A DNA stretch of 64,000 bases from Streptomyces sp. NBC_01116 (GTDB lineage Bacteria > Actinomycetota > Actinomycetes > Streptomycetales > Streptomycetaceae): positions 5,503,501-5,567,500 of the forward strand of contig NZ_CP108644.1 of assembly GCF_041435495.1 (NCBI RefSeq), in the 5' to 3' direction. The translations under genes and the position numbers were made by a program. Shown in pieces: positions 24,948 through 33,470 of this stretch. The notes beneath the pieces were generated by a model. That model saw only the letters and a program-made list of their open reading frames with translations. It did not search any database and was not told the DNA's origin. Position 1 is the stretch's first letter. Each line of letters starts with the position of its first letter.

Positions 24948-26285
24948 ATGAGCCTGCGGGCACGCATGACCGCTCCTGAGGAACAGGGCGGGGCACGGGA
25001 GGACGGCCACATGGTGGCCACCTACCGGGCCAAGCTGCTGGAGGAGATCGACCTCGCGGAGATGTCCTCGCTGGCCGCCGCCGACCGGCGGGCCCGGCTG
25101 GAGCGCGTCCTCGGCCACATCATCAGCCGCGAGGGCCCGGTCCTCTCCACCGTCGAACGCTCGCAGCTGATCCGCCGCGTCGTCGACGAGGCGCTCGGGC
25201 TCGGCATCCTGGAACCGCTCCTGGAGGACGCGTCCATCACCGAGATCATGGTCAACGGCCCCGACCAGATCTTCGTCGAGCGCAACGGCAGGGTCGAACA
25301 GCTCCCGATGCGCTTCGGCTCCCACGAACAGCTGATGCAGACCATCGAGCGGATCGTGTCGACCGTCAACCGCCGCGTCGACGAGTCCAACCCGATGGTC
25401 GACGCCCGCCTGCCCAGCGGTGAACGTGTCAACGTGATCATCCCGCCGCTCTCGCTGACCGGCGCGACGCTCACCATCCGGCGGTTCCCGCGCTCCTTCA
25501 CGCTCCAGGAGATGATCGGCTTCGGCTCGCTGGACGAACAGATGCTGGTGCTGCTCGCCGGACTGGTGCAGGCCAAGCTCAACATCATCGTCTCGGGGGC
25601 CACCGGCACCGGCAAGACGACCCTCCTCAACGCGCTGTCCGGGCTGATCCCGAACATCGAGCGCATCGTCACCATCGAGGACTCAGCCGAGCTCCAGCTC
25701 CAGCAGAGCCACGTCATCCGGCTGGAGACCCGCCCGGCGAACGTCGAGGGCAAGGGCCAGATCACCATCCGCGACCTGGTCCGCAACTCGCTCCGTATGC
25801 GCCCCGACCGCATCGTCGTCGGTGAGGTCCGAGGCGGCGAGTCCCTCGACATGCTCCAGGCGATGTCGACGGGTCACGACGGTTCGCTGGCCACCGTCCA
25901 CGCCAACAGCGCCGAGGACGCGCTGATGCGTCTGCAGACCCTCGCCTCGATGTCGGAGGTCGAGATCCCCTTCGAGGCCCTGCACGACCAGATCAACAGC
26001 GCCGTCGACGTGATCGTCCAGCTCACCCGGCACGCCGACGGCACCAGGAAGATCACCGAGATCGCCGTCCTGGACTCGCACGGCCGCGACCCGTACCGCA
26101 TCGTCACGGTCGCGCGGTTCAACGCACAGCCGATGGCCCCCGACGGCCGCATCTACGGCGACTTCCAGTACCTCCCGCTGCCGCGGAAGCTCGCCGAGCG
26201 CCTCTACCTGGCCAGTCAGCCCATCCCGCAGGCGTTCGGCGTCGCCCAGTCCGCCGAACAGCTCGCCACCCGAGAGGCCAACTAG
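24948..26285 (+). CDS. cpaF: CpaF/TadA secretion ATPase
   Basis: A 445-residue type II/IV secretion ATPase that powers pilus assembly at the cytosolic face. Walker A GATGTGKTT is at about 216-224, the Asp box region has RIVTIEDSAELQL, the Walker B region DRIVVGEVRGGE, and the His box GHDGSLATVHANSAEDAL. The N-terminus has the MVNGPDQIFVERNG segment typical of CpaF. GAGGAG precedes ATG 24948. A 123-nt C-rich gap separates it from the second tadE. Confidence 0.95.
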   Translation: MSLRARMTAPEEQGGAREDGHMVATYRAKLLEEIDLAEMSSLAAADRRARLERVLGHIISREGPVLSTVERSQLIRRVVDEALGLGILEPLLEDASITEIMVNGPDQIFVERNGRVEQLPMRFGSHEQLMQTIERIVSTVNRRVDESNPMVDARLPSGERVNVIIPPLSLTGATLTIRRFPRSFTLQEMIGFGSLDEQMLVLLAGLVQAKLNIIVSGATGTGKTTLLNALSGLIPNIERIVTIEDSAELQLQQSHVIRLETRPANVEGKGQITIRDLVRNSLRMRPDRIVVGEVRGGESLDMLQAMSTGHDGSLATVHANSAEDALMRLQTLASMSEVEIPFEALHDQINSAVDVIVQLTRHADGTRKITEIAVLDSHGRDPYRIVTVARFNAQPMAPDGRIYGDFQYLPLPRKLAERLYLASQPIPQAFGVAQSAEQLATREAN

Positions 26286-26295
26286 GTACCGAGCC

Positions 26296-27240
26296 ATGGA
26301 CAACGTCAACCTCCCCCTGGTCACCATCGGTGTCACGCTGCTGGCCTGCGTGCTCGGCGTGATCGGCCTGCACGCCTACTCCGGCGGCAAGGCCGACCGC
26401 GACGCCCTCGTCGACCGGCTCTCCCACGTCGGGCAGATCCCGGAGACGGGCCGCCCCCGCCGCTTCAAGGGGTTCGACCGCAGACTGCGCGCCACCGCGC
26501 TCGGCCGGAAACTGGAGCTGAAGCTCGCGGCGACCGGCCTGGACATCACACCCGGCGAGTTCGTCGTCTACGCGCTCGTCGCGATGGCGGGGCTCTGGAT
26601 GATCGCCTCCTCCATGCTCGCCGCGTTCTTCGGCCCGGTCGCCGCACTGATCGGCCTCTGGGGCACCAACGCGTTCCTCAACTGGCAGCGGGTCAAGCGC
26701 ACCGAGCGCTTCATCAACCAGCTCCCCGAGCTCTCCCGGATCCTCGCCAACGCCACCCAGGCGGGCCTGGCCCTGCGCACCTCACTGTCGATGGCGGCCG
26801 AGGAACTGGAGGACCCGGCCGGCGAGGAACTGGCCCGGGTCGCCAGGCGGCTGGCCGTCGGCGAGCCGCTGGAGGACGCGCTCAGCGAGCTGACCGACCG
26901 CCTGCCGTCCCGCGAACTCGTCGTCCTGGTGACCACGCTGGTCCTGTCCAACCGGGCCGGCGGTACGGTCGTCAGCTCGCTGCGCAACCTCACCGAGACC
27001 CTGGAGGAGCGCAAGGAGACCCGCCGCGAGGTCAAGACCCAGCTCTCGCAGGTCACCGTGACCGCCTACGCGGTACCCCTCTTCGGCATCGGCGCGATGC
27101 TGCTGATGAACGCGGTCATGCCCGGCGCGCTGGACCGTATGACCGGGGCGTTCTTCGGCCAGGTGGCGGTGGTCGTGTCCATCGTCCTCTACGCCATCGG
27201 CTTCGTCGTCATCCGCCGCTTCTCCCGCATCGATGTCTGA
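26296..27240 (+). CDS. tadB: TadB-like inner-membrane platform protein
   Basis: A 314-residue protein of the type II secretion F (GspF-like) family. There are hydrophobic helices near 5-25, 85-125 and at the C-terminus, and a cytosolic four-helix part (INQLPELSRILANATQAGLALRTSLSMAAEEL...LVVLVTTLVLSNRAGGTV). It pairs with TadC to form the platform under the pilus. It lies 10 nt after cpaF. Confidence 0.88.
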   Translation: MDNVNLPLVTIGVTLLACVLGVIGLHAYSGGKADRDALVDRLSHVGQIPETGRPRRFKGFDRRLRATALGRKLELKLAATGLDITPGEFVVYALVAMAGLWMIASSMLAAFFGPVAALIGLWGTNAFLNWQRVKRTERFINQLPELSRILANATQAGLALRTSLSMAAEELEDPAGEELARVARRLAVGEPLEDALSELTDRLPSRELVVLVTTLVLSNRAGGTVVSSLRNLTETLEERKETRREVKTQLSQVTVTAYAVPLFGIGAMLLMNAVMPGALDRMTGAFFGQVAVVVSIVLYAIGFVVIRRFSRIDV

Positions 27241-27277
27241 GACCAGGAACCAGCCGGTGTCCGAGACCAGGAACCAG
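27234..27277 (+). repeat. 20-bp direct duplication at the tadB stop codon
   Basis: TGTCTGAGACCAGGAACCAG (27234-27253), which contains the tadB TGA, is repeated at 27258-27277 with one change (T to C) that removes the stop. It occupies most of the tadB-tadC gap. Confidence 0.75.
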
Positions 27278-27294
27278 GAAGAAAGAGGACGGAC

Positions 27295-28182
27295 ATGGAC
27301 CTGCTGCTAGCCCTGGCCGTCGGCCTCGCCGTCTACGGGGCCATCCACGGCATCCGGATGTACCGGGCCGACGCCAAACTCCCCAGCGACCTGGCCATCG
27401 CCCTGGAGTCCGGGGCCTCCCGCACCAGCGCGGTCGGCTCCGGCATCGACCGCCTCGGCATCCGCTGGGCCCCCATGGTGCTGCGGATGATGGGCCCCAA
27501 GGCCGTCAACAAGAAGCGCCGCCAGATCGACCTGGCGGGCAACCCCGGCGGCCTCACCATCGACCGCTACGCGGCCCGCCGCGCGGTCTACGGCGCGCTG
27601 GGCGTCCTCGGCGCGTTCTCGATGCTCCTGCGCGGCCAGCTGTTCCTGGCCCTCCTGATGGTCGCCTTCGGCCTGTTCTGGGTGGAGGCCGGAATCTGGT
27701 CGGCGATCCGGGTGCGCCGCGAACACATCGAGCGGACCCTGCCCGACTTCCTGGACGTCTTGGCCGTCGTCGTCTCGGCCGGACTCGGCTTCCGGCAGGC
27801 GCTGGACCGGGTCGCGGAGAAGTACGAGGGCCCCTGGTCGGACGAACTGCGCATCACGCTCCGGCAGATGGACATGGGCGTCAGCCGACGCCAGGCCTTC
27901 GAGGAACTACGCAGACGCAACGACTCCGAACAGGTCGCCATGTTCGTCACGACGCTCCAGCAGGGCGAGGAACTGGGCGCGCCGATCGTCGAGACGCTCA
28001 TCCAGATCGCCAACGACATGCGCCGCACCGACGCCCAGAACGCCCGCCGCAAGGCGGCGAGGGCGGTCCCGAAGGCCACGTTCGCGGTGACCACGTTCCT
28101 CCTCCCGGGCACTCTGCTCCTCCTCACCGTCGGATTCGTGTACGGAGCCGACGTCGACCTCACGTCCCTGACGGGCGGATGA
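27295..28182 (+). CDS. tadC: TadC-like inner-membrane platform protein
   Basis: A 295-residue GspF-family partner of TadB. N-terminal, central (AVYGALGVLGAFSMLLRGQLFLALLMVAFGLFWV) and C-terminal hydrophobic segments surround a cytosolic region with FLDVLAVVVSAGLGFRQALDRVAE and QQGEELGAPIVETLIQIA, typical of TadC. GAAAGAGG precedes ATG 27295. Confidence 0.88.
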   Translation: MDLLLALAVGLAVYGAIHGIRMYRADAKLPSDLAIALESGASRTSAVGSGIDRLGIRWAPMVLRMMGPKAVNKKRRQIDLAGNPGGLTIDRYAARRAVYGALGVLGAFSMLLRGQLFLALLMVAFGLFWVEAGIWSAIRVRREHIERTLPDFLDVLAVVVSAGLGFRQALDRVAEKYEGPWSDELRITLRQMDMGVSRRQAFEELRRRNDSEQVAMFVTTLQQGEELGAPIVETLIQIANDMRRTDAQNARRKAARAVPKATFAVTTFLLPGTLLLLTVGFVYGADVDLTSLTGG

Positions 28183-28331
28183 CATGAACGGCGGGCCGGA
28201 TGGGGACGGAACTCCTACGTTCCGGAACGCCTGCTGAAGCGATCGGCCGGCCAGACGCAGCACGAGCGTTACGGAGCACAAGCGTTACGGACCACGCGCG
28301 TTACGGGGAACGAGACGGAGGTGACAGGCAC

Positions 28332-29762
28332 ATGGCATTCCAACTCAGCGGAGCCCAGCCCGGACTGGCGGCTGAACTGACCCGCGCCCACACCGGCACC
28401 CCGGCCCGCCCGGCGTTCGCCATCCAGGTCAACGCCCTCCAGGCGATGTGCCGCCAAGTCTTCGGCTTCCGCCTGGCGATGATCGCGATAGCGACCCCGT
28501 ACGCCATCGACCGCACCGCTCCCGGCCTGCCCACGTGGCTCATCGGCTCGGCGATCCTGGTCACCTTCATGGGCTCGTACCTGCTGTTCCGGGACTGGGA
28601 GCGCTTCGGCCCGGTGCTCCTGCGCCACCCCTGGCTCCTGGCCGTCGACGTGTTCTTCGGAGGGCTGCTGCTGATCACGGCGACCCCCGAGTCCACCCTC
28701 GCGTACGTCACCGTCTGTACCCCGCTGCTGGCGGGCCTGATCCAGGGCTGGCGCGGCGCCGCGGTCTTCGCGGCGCTCCAGGTGGTCATCGTCTTCGGCG
28801 TGTACGCGAGCGTCCCGAAGCTCGAACCGGGCGGGGCGCCGGCCCTGCTCCTGCCCGGATTCTGCGTGATCGCCGGAGCGGTCGGGGTCACCCTGCGCAA
28901 CCTCCTCCTGCGCTTCGGGACGGCCACCCAGGCGCTCGCCGAGACCCGGGCGCGGCTGGCGGTGAACGAGGCGGTGGAGGGCGAGCGCACCCGCCTGGCA
29001 CGGGAGATGCACGACTCGGTCGCCAAGACCCTGCACGGCCTGGCGCTGGCCGCCGACGGACTGGCGGGCTCCGCCGACCGCATGGACCCGCCCACCGTGA
29101 AACTCCAGGCGGAGCTGGTCGCCCGCGCCGCCCGCCGGGCCGCCGCCGAATCCCGGGAACTGCTCACCGACCTGCGGCGGGAACAGGGCCTGGAGGGCGG
29201 CGTCGACCTGCTCGCGGAACTCGCCGCCCACGCCGCGGACTTCACCGACCGCCACCCGGTCGCGGCCACCTTCCGCCGTCTCGCCGAGGGGACACCGGTA
29301 CCGCCCGTGCCGCAGGCGGTCGCCCGGCAGCTCCTCACCGTCGCCTCCGAGGCCCTGGAGAACGCCCACCGCCACGCCGGTCCCTCGTACCTGATCGTCC
29401 TCGCGGGCGTGCAGGGCGACATGCTCCGCATCAGCGTGTACGACGACGGGCGCGGCCTGCCCGCCGGAACAACGCTCGACACCCTCCGCCGGGCCGGCCA
29501 CTTCGGACTCGTCGGCATGGTCGAGCGGGCCGCCTCCATCGGGGCCCGCATCCGGATCGGCCGGGGAAACGCGAAGAAGGGCACGGAGGTGCGTGTGGAG
29601 CTGCCCCTGGCGGCGCTGACGAGCCCGGGAGCAGGGGAGCGCACCCCGTCGCCCTCCCCGCCCACCGCCGCGTCACCGTTCGCGCCGCAGGCCTCACCGC
29701 CGCTCTCATCACCGCTCTCGCCGGCGCTCGCACCCGAGAACGTCACGACCCCCCACCCATGA
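28332..29762 (+). CDS. Sensor histidine kinase, NarL/DesK-type (HisKA_3)
   Basis: A 476-residue membrane kinase. Residues about 30-190 hold five or six membrane helices; the HisKA_3 box is AREMHDSVAKTLHG with the phospho-His near 226; the HATPase has ENAHRH near 343 and DDGRGL near 370. The C-terminal 45 residues are Pro/Ser-rich. ATG 28332 has GGAGG 12 nt upstream. It overlaps nothing upstream (150 nt after tadC) but its stop overlaps an in-frame ATG of the regulator gene. Sited inside the Tad run, it probably senses an envelope cue for pilus control. Confidence 0.88.
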   Translation: MAFQLSGAQPGLAAELTRAHTGTPARPAFAIQVNALQAMCRQVFGFRLAMIAIATPYAIDRTAPGLPTWLIGSAILVTFMGSYLLFRDWERFGPVLLRHPWLLAVDVFFGGLLLITATPESTLAYVTVCTPLLAGLIQGWRGAAVFAALQVVIVFGVYASVPKLEPGGAPALLLPGFCVIAGAVGVTLRNLLLRFGTATQALAETRARLAVNEAVEGERTRLAREMHDSVAKTLHGLALAADGLAGSADRMDPPTVKLQAELVARAARRAAAESRELLTDLRREQGLEGGVDLLAELAAHAADFTDRHPVAATFRRLAEGTPVPPVPQAVARQLLTVASEALENAHRHAGPSYLIVLAGVQGDMLRISVYDDGRGLPAGTTLDTLRRAGHFGLVGMVERAASIGARIRIGRGNAKKGTEVRVELPLAALTSPGAGERTPSPSPPTAASPFAPQASPPLSSPLSPALAPENVTTPHP

Positions 29763-29788
29763 CCCCGACCCTGAGAGGAGGTCGCAGC

Positions 29789-30823
29789 ATGCCGGACGAT
29801 GTCTCCCCCGCGCCGAACCGCAACGGGGCGCCGGCTCACCACCACGCCCCCCAGCACACGTCGTCGCACATCCCGCTCGCCCAGGCCCCCGGTCCCGCCG
29901 GCCGGCCCGGACACCAGCACACTGCGATCCAGCACCCGGCCGCGCCGACTTCGGCCCCCGCGTTGGGAGGGCCCACCGCGTCCCCCTTCCCACCGGCCCC
30001 CGCGGCTCCCGAATCCGCCCGGCTCCGGGTGGTGGTCGCGGACGACAACCCGGTGGTCCGGGCGGGCCTGGGCGTCCTGCTCTCGGGCCGGGCCGACATC
30101 CAGGTCGTGGCGGAGGCGGCGGACGGCCGCGAGGCCTACGAGAAGACGATCCAGCACCGCCCCGACGTGGTCCTGCTCGACGTCCGGATGCCCGGCGTGG
30201 ACGGCATCTCGGCCCTGCCCCACCTGGTCGGCATCGCGCCCGTGCTGATGCTGACGTACAGCCGCGAGAGCGAGATCGTCCACGAGGCGCTGCGCCTGGG
30301 CGCGGGCGGCTACCTGGTGCACGGCGAGTTCACGGCGGACCAACTGGTCCGGGCGGTACGCGACACGAAGGACGGCCGCGCGAACTTCACGGCCACAGCG
30401 GCCGACGCCCTGCTGGCCCACATGCGCCGGGGGTCGGCTCCGCCCCGCGGCCCGCTGCCCGAAGGGCTCGGATCGGCGCTGACGGCAGCGCCCGTACCCG
30501 TGCACGCTCCGCCACGCCCCCACGAAACTTCGGAAAGTCTTTCGCAACTGCAACCTTCTGTGGGACAGTCATCTCTGTCCGGGGTGTCGGATTCTGGCCC
30601 CAACAGGCAGCAGTACAAGCTGAGTTCGCGGGAGGTGGAGGTCATGGACCTGATTGCGTCCGGAATGAGTAATCAGCAGATCGCCGCCACCTGCTTCATC
30701 AGTGAGAAGACGGTCAAGAACCACATCAACCGCATCTTCACGAAGCTTCACAGCGCCAGCCGCAGCGAGGCGATCGCCCACTGGCTCGGCACCGCGCCCC
30801 GGAACCCCGGGCGGCAGCCATGA
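29789..30823 (+). CDS. NarL/FixJ-family response regulator
   Basis: A 344-residue partner of the kinase. An unusual Pro/Ala/His-rich 75-residue N-terminus precedes the receiver domain (RVVVADDNPVVRAG; phospho-Asp near 131 in VVLLDVRMPGVDG). A Pro/Ser-rich linker leads to a LuxR helix-turn-helix (LSSREVEVMDLIASGMSNQQIAATCFISEKTVKNHI). ATG 29789 follows AGAGGAGGT; an in-frame ATG at 29759 overlaps the kinase stop. It is the natural candidate to bind the GGGCCC boxes near flp and the satellite pilus genes. Confidence 0.88.
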   Translation: MPDDVSPAPNRNGAPAHHHAPQHTSSHIPLAQAPGPAGRPGHQHTAIQHPAAPTSAPALGGPTASPFPPAPAAPESARLRVVVADDNPVVRAGLGVLLSGRADIQVVAEAADGREAYEKTIQHRPDVVLLDVRMPGVDGISALPHLVGIAPVLMLTYSRESEIVHEALRLGAGGYLVHGEFTADQLVRAVRDTKDGRANFTATAADALLAHMRRGSAPPRGPLPEGLGSALTAAPVPVHAPPRPHETSESLSQLQPSVGQSSLSGVSDSGPNRQQYKLSSREVEVMDLIASGMSNQQIAATCFISEKTVKNHINRIFTKLHSASRSEAIAHWLGTAPRNPGRQP

Positions 30824-31027
30824 CCGAGCGATCGCGCAACAAAGATACCGGGGACGCCTTTTGGGCCCGGGAATGGGCCCACGGGCCCTCTGGGGCAGCA
30901 GCGGTTCTCCCTTATGTTTCTCACGTCGCCAACGGCACCGGCCGGGAGGAAGCCGGTACCGAGGGCGGCACAACAGGAACGTGTGCGTCGGCCGGCAACC
31001 GGTCGGCCGAACCCGGAGGGGAACACC
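30824..31027 (+). promoter_or_regulatory. flp leader and promoter region
   Basis: The region holds the 28-bp GGGCCC box (30861-30888), a TTATGT -10-like sequence near 30912, and a hairpin CGGCACCGGC / GCCGGTACCG (30933-30942 and 30952-30961, one mismatch) whose loop carries GGGAGG. The last may shape the flp leader RNA. The real flp ribosome binding site is GGAGG at about 31016. Confidence 0.5.
30861..30888 (+). promoter_or_regulatory. Tripartite GGGCCC box upstream of flp
   Basis: TTGGGCCC, 6 nt, GGGCCC, 2 nt, GGGCCC in 28 bp. The same spacing is found at 42378-42405 (opposite strand) and 42455-42482. It ends 139 nt before the flp ATG. Confidence 0.6.
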
Positions 31028-31258
31028 ATGTCGAACATCACCCTGAAGACCGCCGTCCGCGTCAACGGCTGGGCCAACACCGCCGTCAGCAGCATCCAGA
31101 AGCGCTACGCGGCGAAGGACCGGGGACAGACGGCGTTCGAGTACCTGGGCATCATTCTGGTGGTCGTGGCGATCATCGGTGCGATCGCGGCCGCCGGGAT
31201 CGGCGGGAACATCTCGCAGCGCATCGACGGACTGGTGACCGCCATCACCTCTGGCTGA
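31028..31258 (+). CDS. flp: Flp-type major pilin
   Basis: A 76-residue prepilin. The 33-residue basic leader ends at G33 in KDRGQTAFEYLG; the mature part would be 43 residues, nearly all one hydrophobic helix (IILVVVAIIGAIAAAGIGG) with Glu at +5. This is the classic Flp pilin form. GGAGG lies about 8 nt before ATG 31028. Its stop overlaps the start of the next gene by 1 nt. Confidence 0.93.
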   Translation: MSNITLKTAVRVNGWANTAVSSIQKRYAAKDRGQTAFEYLGIILVVVAIIGAIAAAGIGGNISQRIDGLVTAITSG

Positions 31259-31875
31259 TGCGTACACGTCCACGCGGCGACGCAGGGCAGGCCTTCCCCA
31301 TCTACATCATGATGGTGGCGGGCCTGCTCTTCCTTGCGTTGGCCTTCTTCGCTGTCGGCAAGGCCTCTGCCTTGCGCAATGATTCCCAGGGCGCGGCGGA
31401 CGCCGCTGTGCTGGCCGCCGCGCAGAAGGCACGCGCCGACTTCGGGCCCGGATTCCTCGGCTCGCTGCCCGGCAACGTGCTGGACGCCTTCCTCATCGCG
31501 CCCTTCGCCCCGCCCTGCGCCGAGGCGCAGAGGCTTGCCGAGGCCAACGACGCGAGGAGTGAGCTCTGCTATCCGACCTCCGGATACCTGCGCGACACGA
31601 TCACGGTCGAGGTCGAGGGGCACGAAGCGGTGGACTCGCCGGTGATCCCAGGTTCACAGAGCAAGAAGGCCAAGGCCAAGGCCACCGCACTCATCGAGTT
31701 CCGCTGCCCCAATCCGACGGTCGTCGACGCCAACAGTGACGGCTCCCCGGAGGCGTTCATCTTCACGTGCCTGAGCGGCGATGTCATCACGATCGCGACG
31801 TCCGAGATCGGGCGGCCCGGTCTGTGGGAGAGCGTGAGCAGAACTCTCTTTGACGTGCGGCTGGTTGACCAGTGA
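31258..31875 (+). CDS. TadG-like pilus-assembly protein
   Basis: A 205-residue protein with the PF13400-type N-terminus: RGDAGQAFPIYIMMVAGLLFLALAFFAVGKASALRNDSQGAADAAVLAAAQ. A prepilin-like G10/Q11 precedes the single hydrophobic helix; the rest is exported and has paired cysteines. The start ATG overlaps the flp stop (TGATG), so it is coupled to flp. TadG-like proteins are minor pilin or anchoring components. Confidence 0.84.
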   Translation: MRTRPRGDAGQAFPIYIMMVAGLLFLALAFFAVGKASALRNDSQGAADAAVLAAAQKARADFGPGFLGSLPGNVLDAFLIAPFAPPCAEAQRLAEANDARSELCYPTSGYLRDTITVEVEGHEAVDSPVIPGSQSKKAKAKATALIEFRCPNPTVVDANSDGSPEAFIFTCLSGDVITIATSEIGRPGLWESVSRTLFDVRLVDQ

Positions 31876-31909
31876 CAGCGAAGCGAACGACGAGTAGAGG
31901 AATCGGACC

Positions 31910-32527
31910 ATGAGTATGCGGCGGACCACGACGACCAGAAGGGCGATGGCGGCTGTCTCGGTGACGGCTGCTCTGGCCCTCGCGCTCGCCGGCTGTGGCG
32001 ACGACGGAGGCGAGGAGCCCGGCAACGAGGGTTCCAGCGCGCCGTCCGCCCCGGCCAGCCCCTCCGCGGAGGACAAGGGCGAGACGCAGCAGGAGGACAC
32101 GGCTGCGGGGGAGAACCTGGATCCGGACGTGAAGCTCGCGGAGGCACGGGGCATGGGCGGGCTTGTGCTGGTGATCAACGAGGTCAAGCGTGACTCGGGC
32201 GGGTTCCTCACCGTTCAGGGCGAAGTCACCAATGAGGGGGACCAGGCGCGGATCACCACGGCGTGGTCCGGGTCCGAGGTGAACATCGTGAACAAGAACC
32301 CCAACTCGGTCGCCGGCGCGACGCTCGTGGACAAGGTGGGAAAGAAGCGCTACTACGTCCTCCGGGACACGGACTCCCGCTGCCTCTGCACCACGGCGAT
32401 CTCCTCCCTCGCCCCGGGTAAGTCCGCGCCGGTCTTCATGCAGTTCCCCGCCCCGCCGCAGGGCACGACCGAGGTCGACTTCACTCTCCCGACGTTCGCC
32501 ACCACCTCGCTGAAGATTTCTGGGTGA
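31910..32527 (+). CDS. Putative lipoprotein of the Tad locus
   Basis: A 205-residue exported protein. The lipobox LAGC ends a signal peptide at about residue 28, so it should be anchored in the outer leaflet of the cell membrane. A Ser/Pro/Glu-rich spacer precedes a beta-rich domain (GGLVLVINEVKRDSGGFLTVQGEVTNEG), which looks like an immunoglobulin-type fold. Its stop overlaps the start of the OmpA-domain gene, showing that the two act together. Confidence 0.8.
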   Translation: MSMRRTTTTRRAMAAVSVTAALALALAGCGDDGGEEPGNEGSSAPSAPASPSAEDKGETQQEDTAAGENLDPDVKLAEARGMGGLVLVINEVKRDSGGFLTVQGEVTNEGDQARITTAWSGSEVNIVNKNPNSVAGATLVDKVGKKRYYVLRDTDSRCLCTTAISSLAPGKSAPVFMQFPAPPQGTTEVDFTLPTFATTSLKISG

Positions 32528-33183
32528 GTGCGGCCATGAAGACCACCAAGCGCCCCCGGGCACCCCGCCACGTGGGCCAGGCCGTCGCGGTCGCCGTGCT
32601 CATCGCCGGTACCACGCTGCTCGGAGCCTCACCCTCGTACGCCGACGACGGGCCGAGCGTCCCGCCCGGTACGGAGGCGACGTCGGAGCCGCCCGTTCCC
32701 GTCGACCCGAACGACCCGGACCTGAAGATGCCGGAGGGCGGCACCCTCGCCCCCGGCCGGGTCCTCGACATCGTCCAGGTGGTGGAGGACCTCGGCGGCG
32801 AGGAACGCCGCGAGGACAGCAACGCCGACATCAAGTTCGCGCTCCAGGCAGAGGTCCTCTTCGGCAAGGACAGCGCGAAGCTCAGCTCGGCCGCCAACGC
32901 CCGCATCGCCGCGATCGCCGACGAGATCGAGAAGCAGAACGCGACCAAGGTCCGCGTTTTCGGCTTCACCGACAACCTCGGCTCCTCGGCCCACGGCGAC
33001 GTGCTGTCCAAGCAGCGTGCCGACGCCGTGCACGGGGTCCTGTCGAAGGAGCTCGGCGCGACGATCACGTACGAGATCCGGGGCTATGGCGAGCAGTACC
33101 CGATCGCCAGCAACAGCAACGAAGAGGGCCGCAAGAAGAACCGTCGCGTGGAGGTCTCCTTCCCGCGCGGAGAGGGGTCCTGA
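32524..33183 (+). CDS. Secreted OmpA-domain peptidoglycan-binding protein
   Basis: A 219-residue exported protein: signal peptide to about residue 40, a Pro-rich spacer, and an OmpA C-terminal domain at about 100-215 (AEVLFGKDSAKLSSAANARIAAIADEI, VRVFGFTDNLGSSAHGDVLSKQRADAV, EGRKKNRRVEVSF). Such domains bind peptidoglycan peptide stems. GTG 32524 overlaps the lipoprotein stop (GTGA); ATG 32536 is an alternative start. In a Gram-positive it could tie the pilus or the lipoprotein to the wall. Confidence 0.88.
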   Translation: MSAAMKTTKRPRAPRHVGQAVAVAVLIAGTTLLGASPSYADDGPSVPPGTEATSEPPVPVDPNDPDLKMPEGGTLAPGRVLDIVQVVEDLGGEERREDSNADIKFALQAEVLFGKDSAKLSSAANARIAAIADEIEKQNATKVRVFGFTDNLGSSAHGDVLSKQRADAVHGVLSKELGATITYEIRGYGEQYPIASNSNEEGRKKNRRVEVSFPRGEGS

Positions 33184-33249
33184 CCGCTCCCTCTCCAGGT
33201 CCACGTGACGCGCTCACGGGACTCACGGGTCAGCGCACCCGCACCCGCA

Positions 33250-33290
33250 CCCGCACCCGCCATCGCTCTCCCACTGATGGCGGGTGCGGG
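33250..33290 (+). terminator. Terminator of the main Tad operon
   Basis: CCCGCACCCGCCATC and GATGGCGGGTGCGGG form a perfect 15-bp stem with an 11-nt loop, 67 nt after the OmpA-domain gene. Tandem CGCACC hexamers lead into it (33235-33259). Confidence 0.75.
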
Positions 33291-33470
33291 CGTGTGTGCA
33301 CCGGGCGAGACGCGGCTCGGGGTTGAGGAGGGCCATGTCCGCGGCGGAGGGCCGCGCCGCCGGTTCCAGGCACCCGTCCGGTCACTCAACTGTGCCCCTC
33401 AGTACCTGGATCCGGAGCCGCTCCCCGTATATCCAGGAGGAGTCACACGCTCAGCAGGAAAGAGGTTCCC

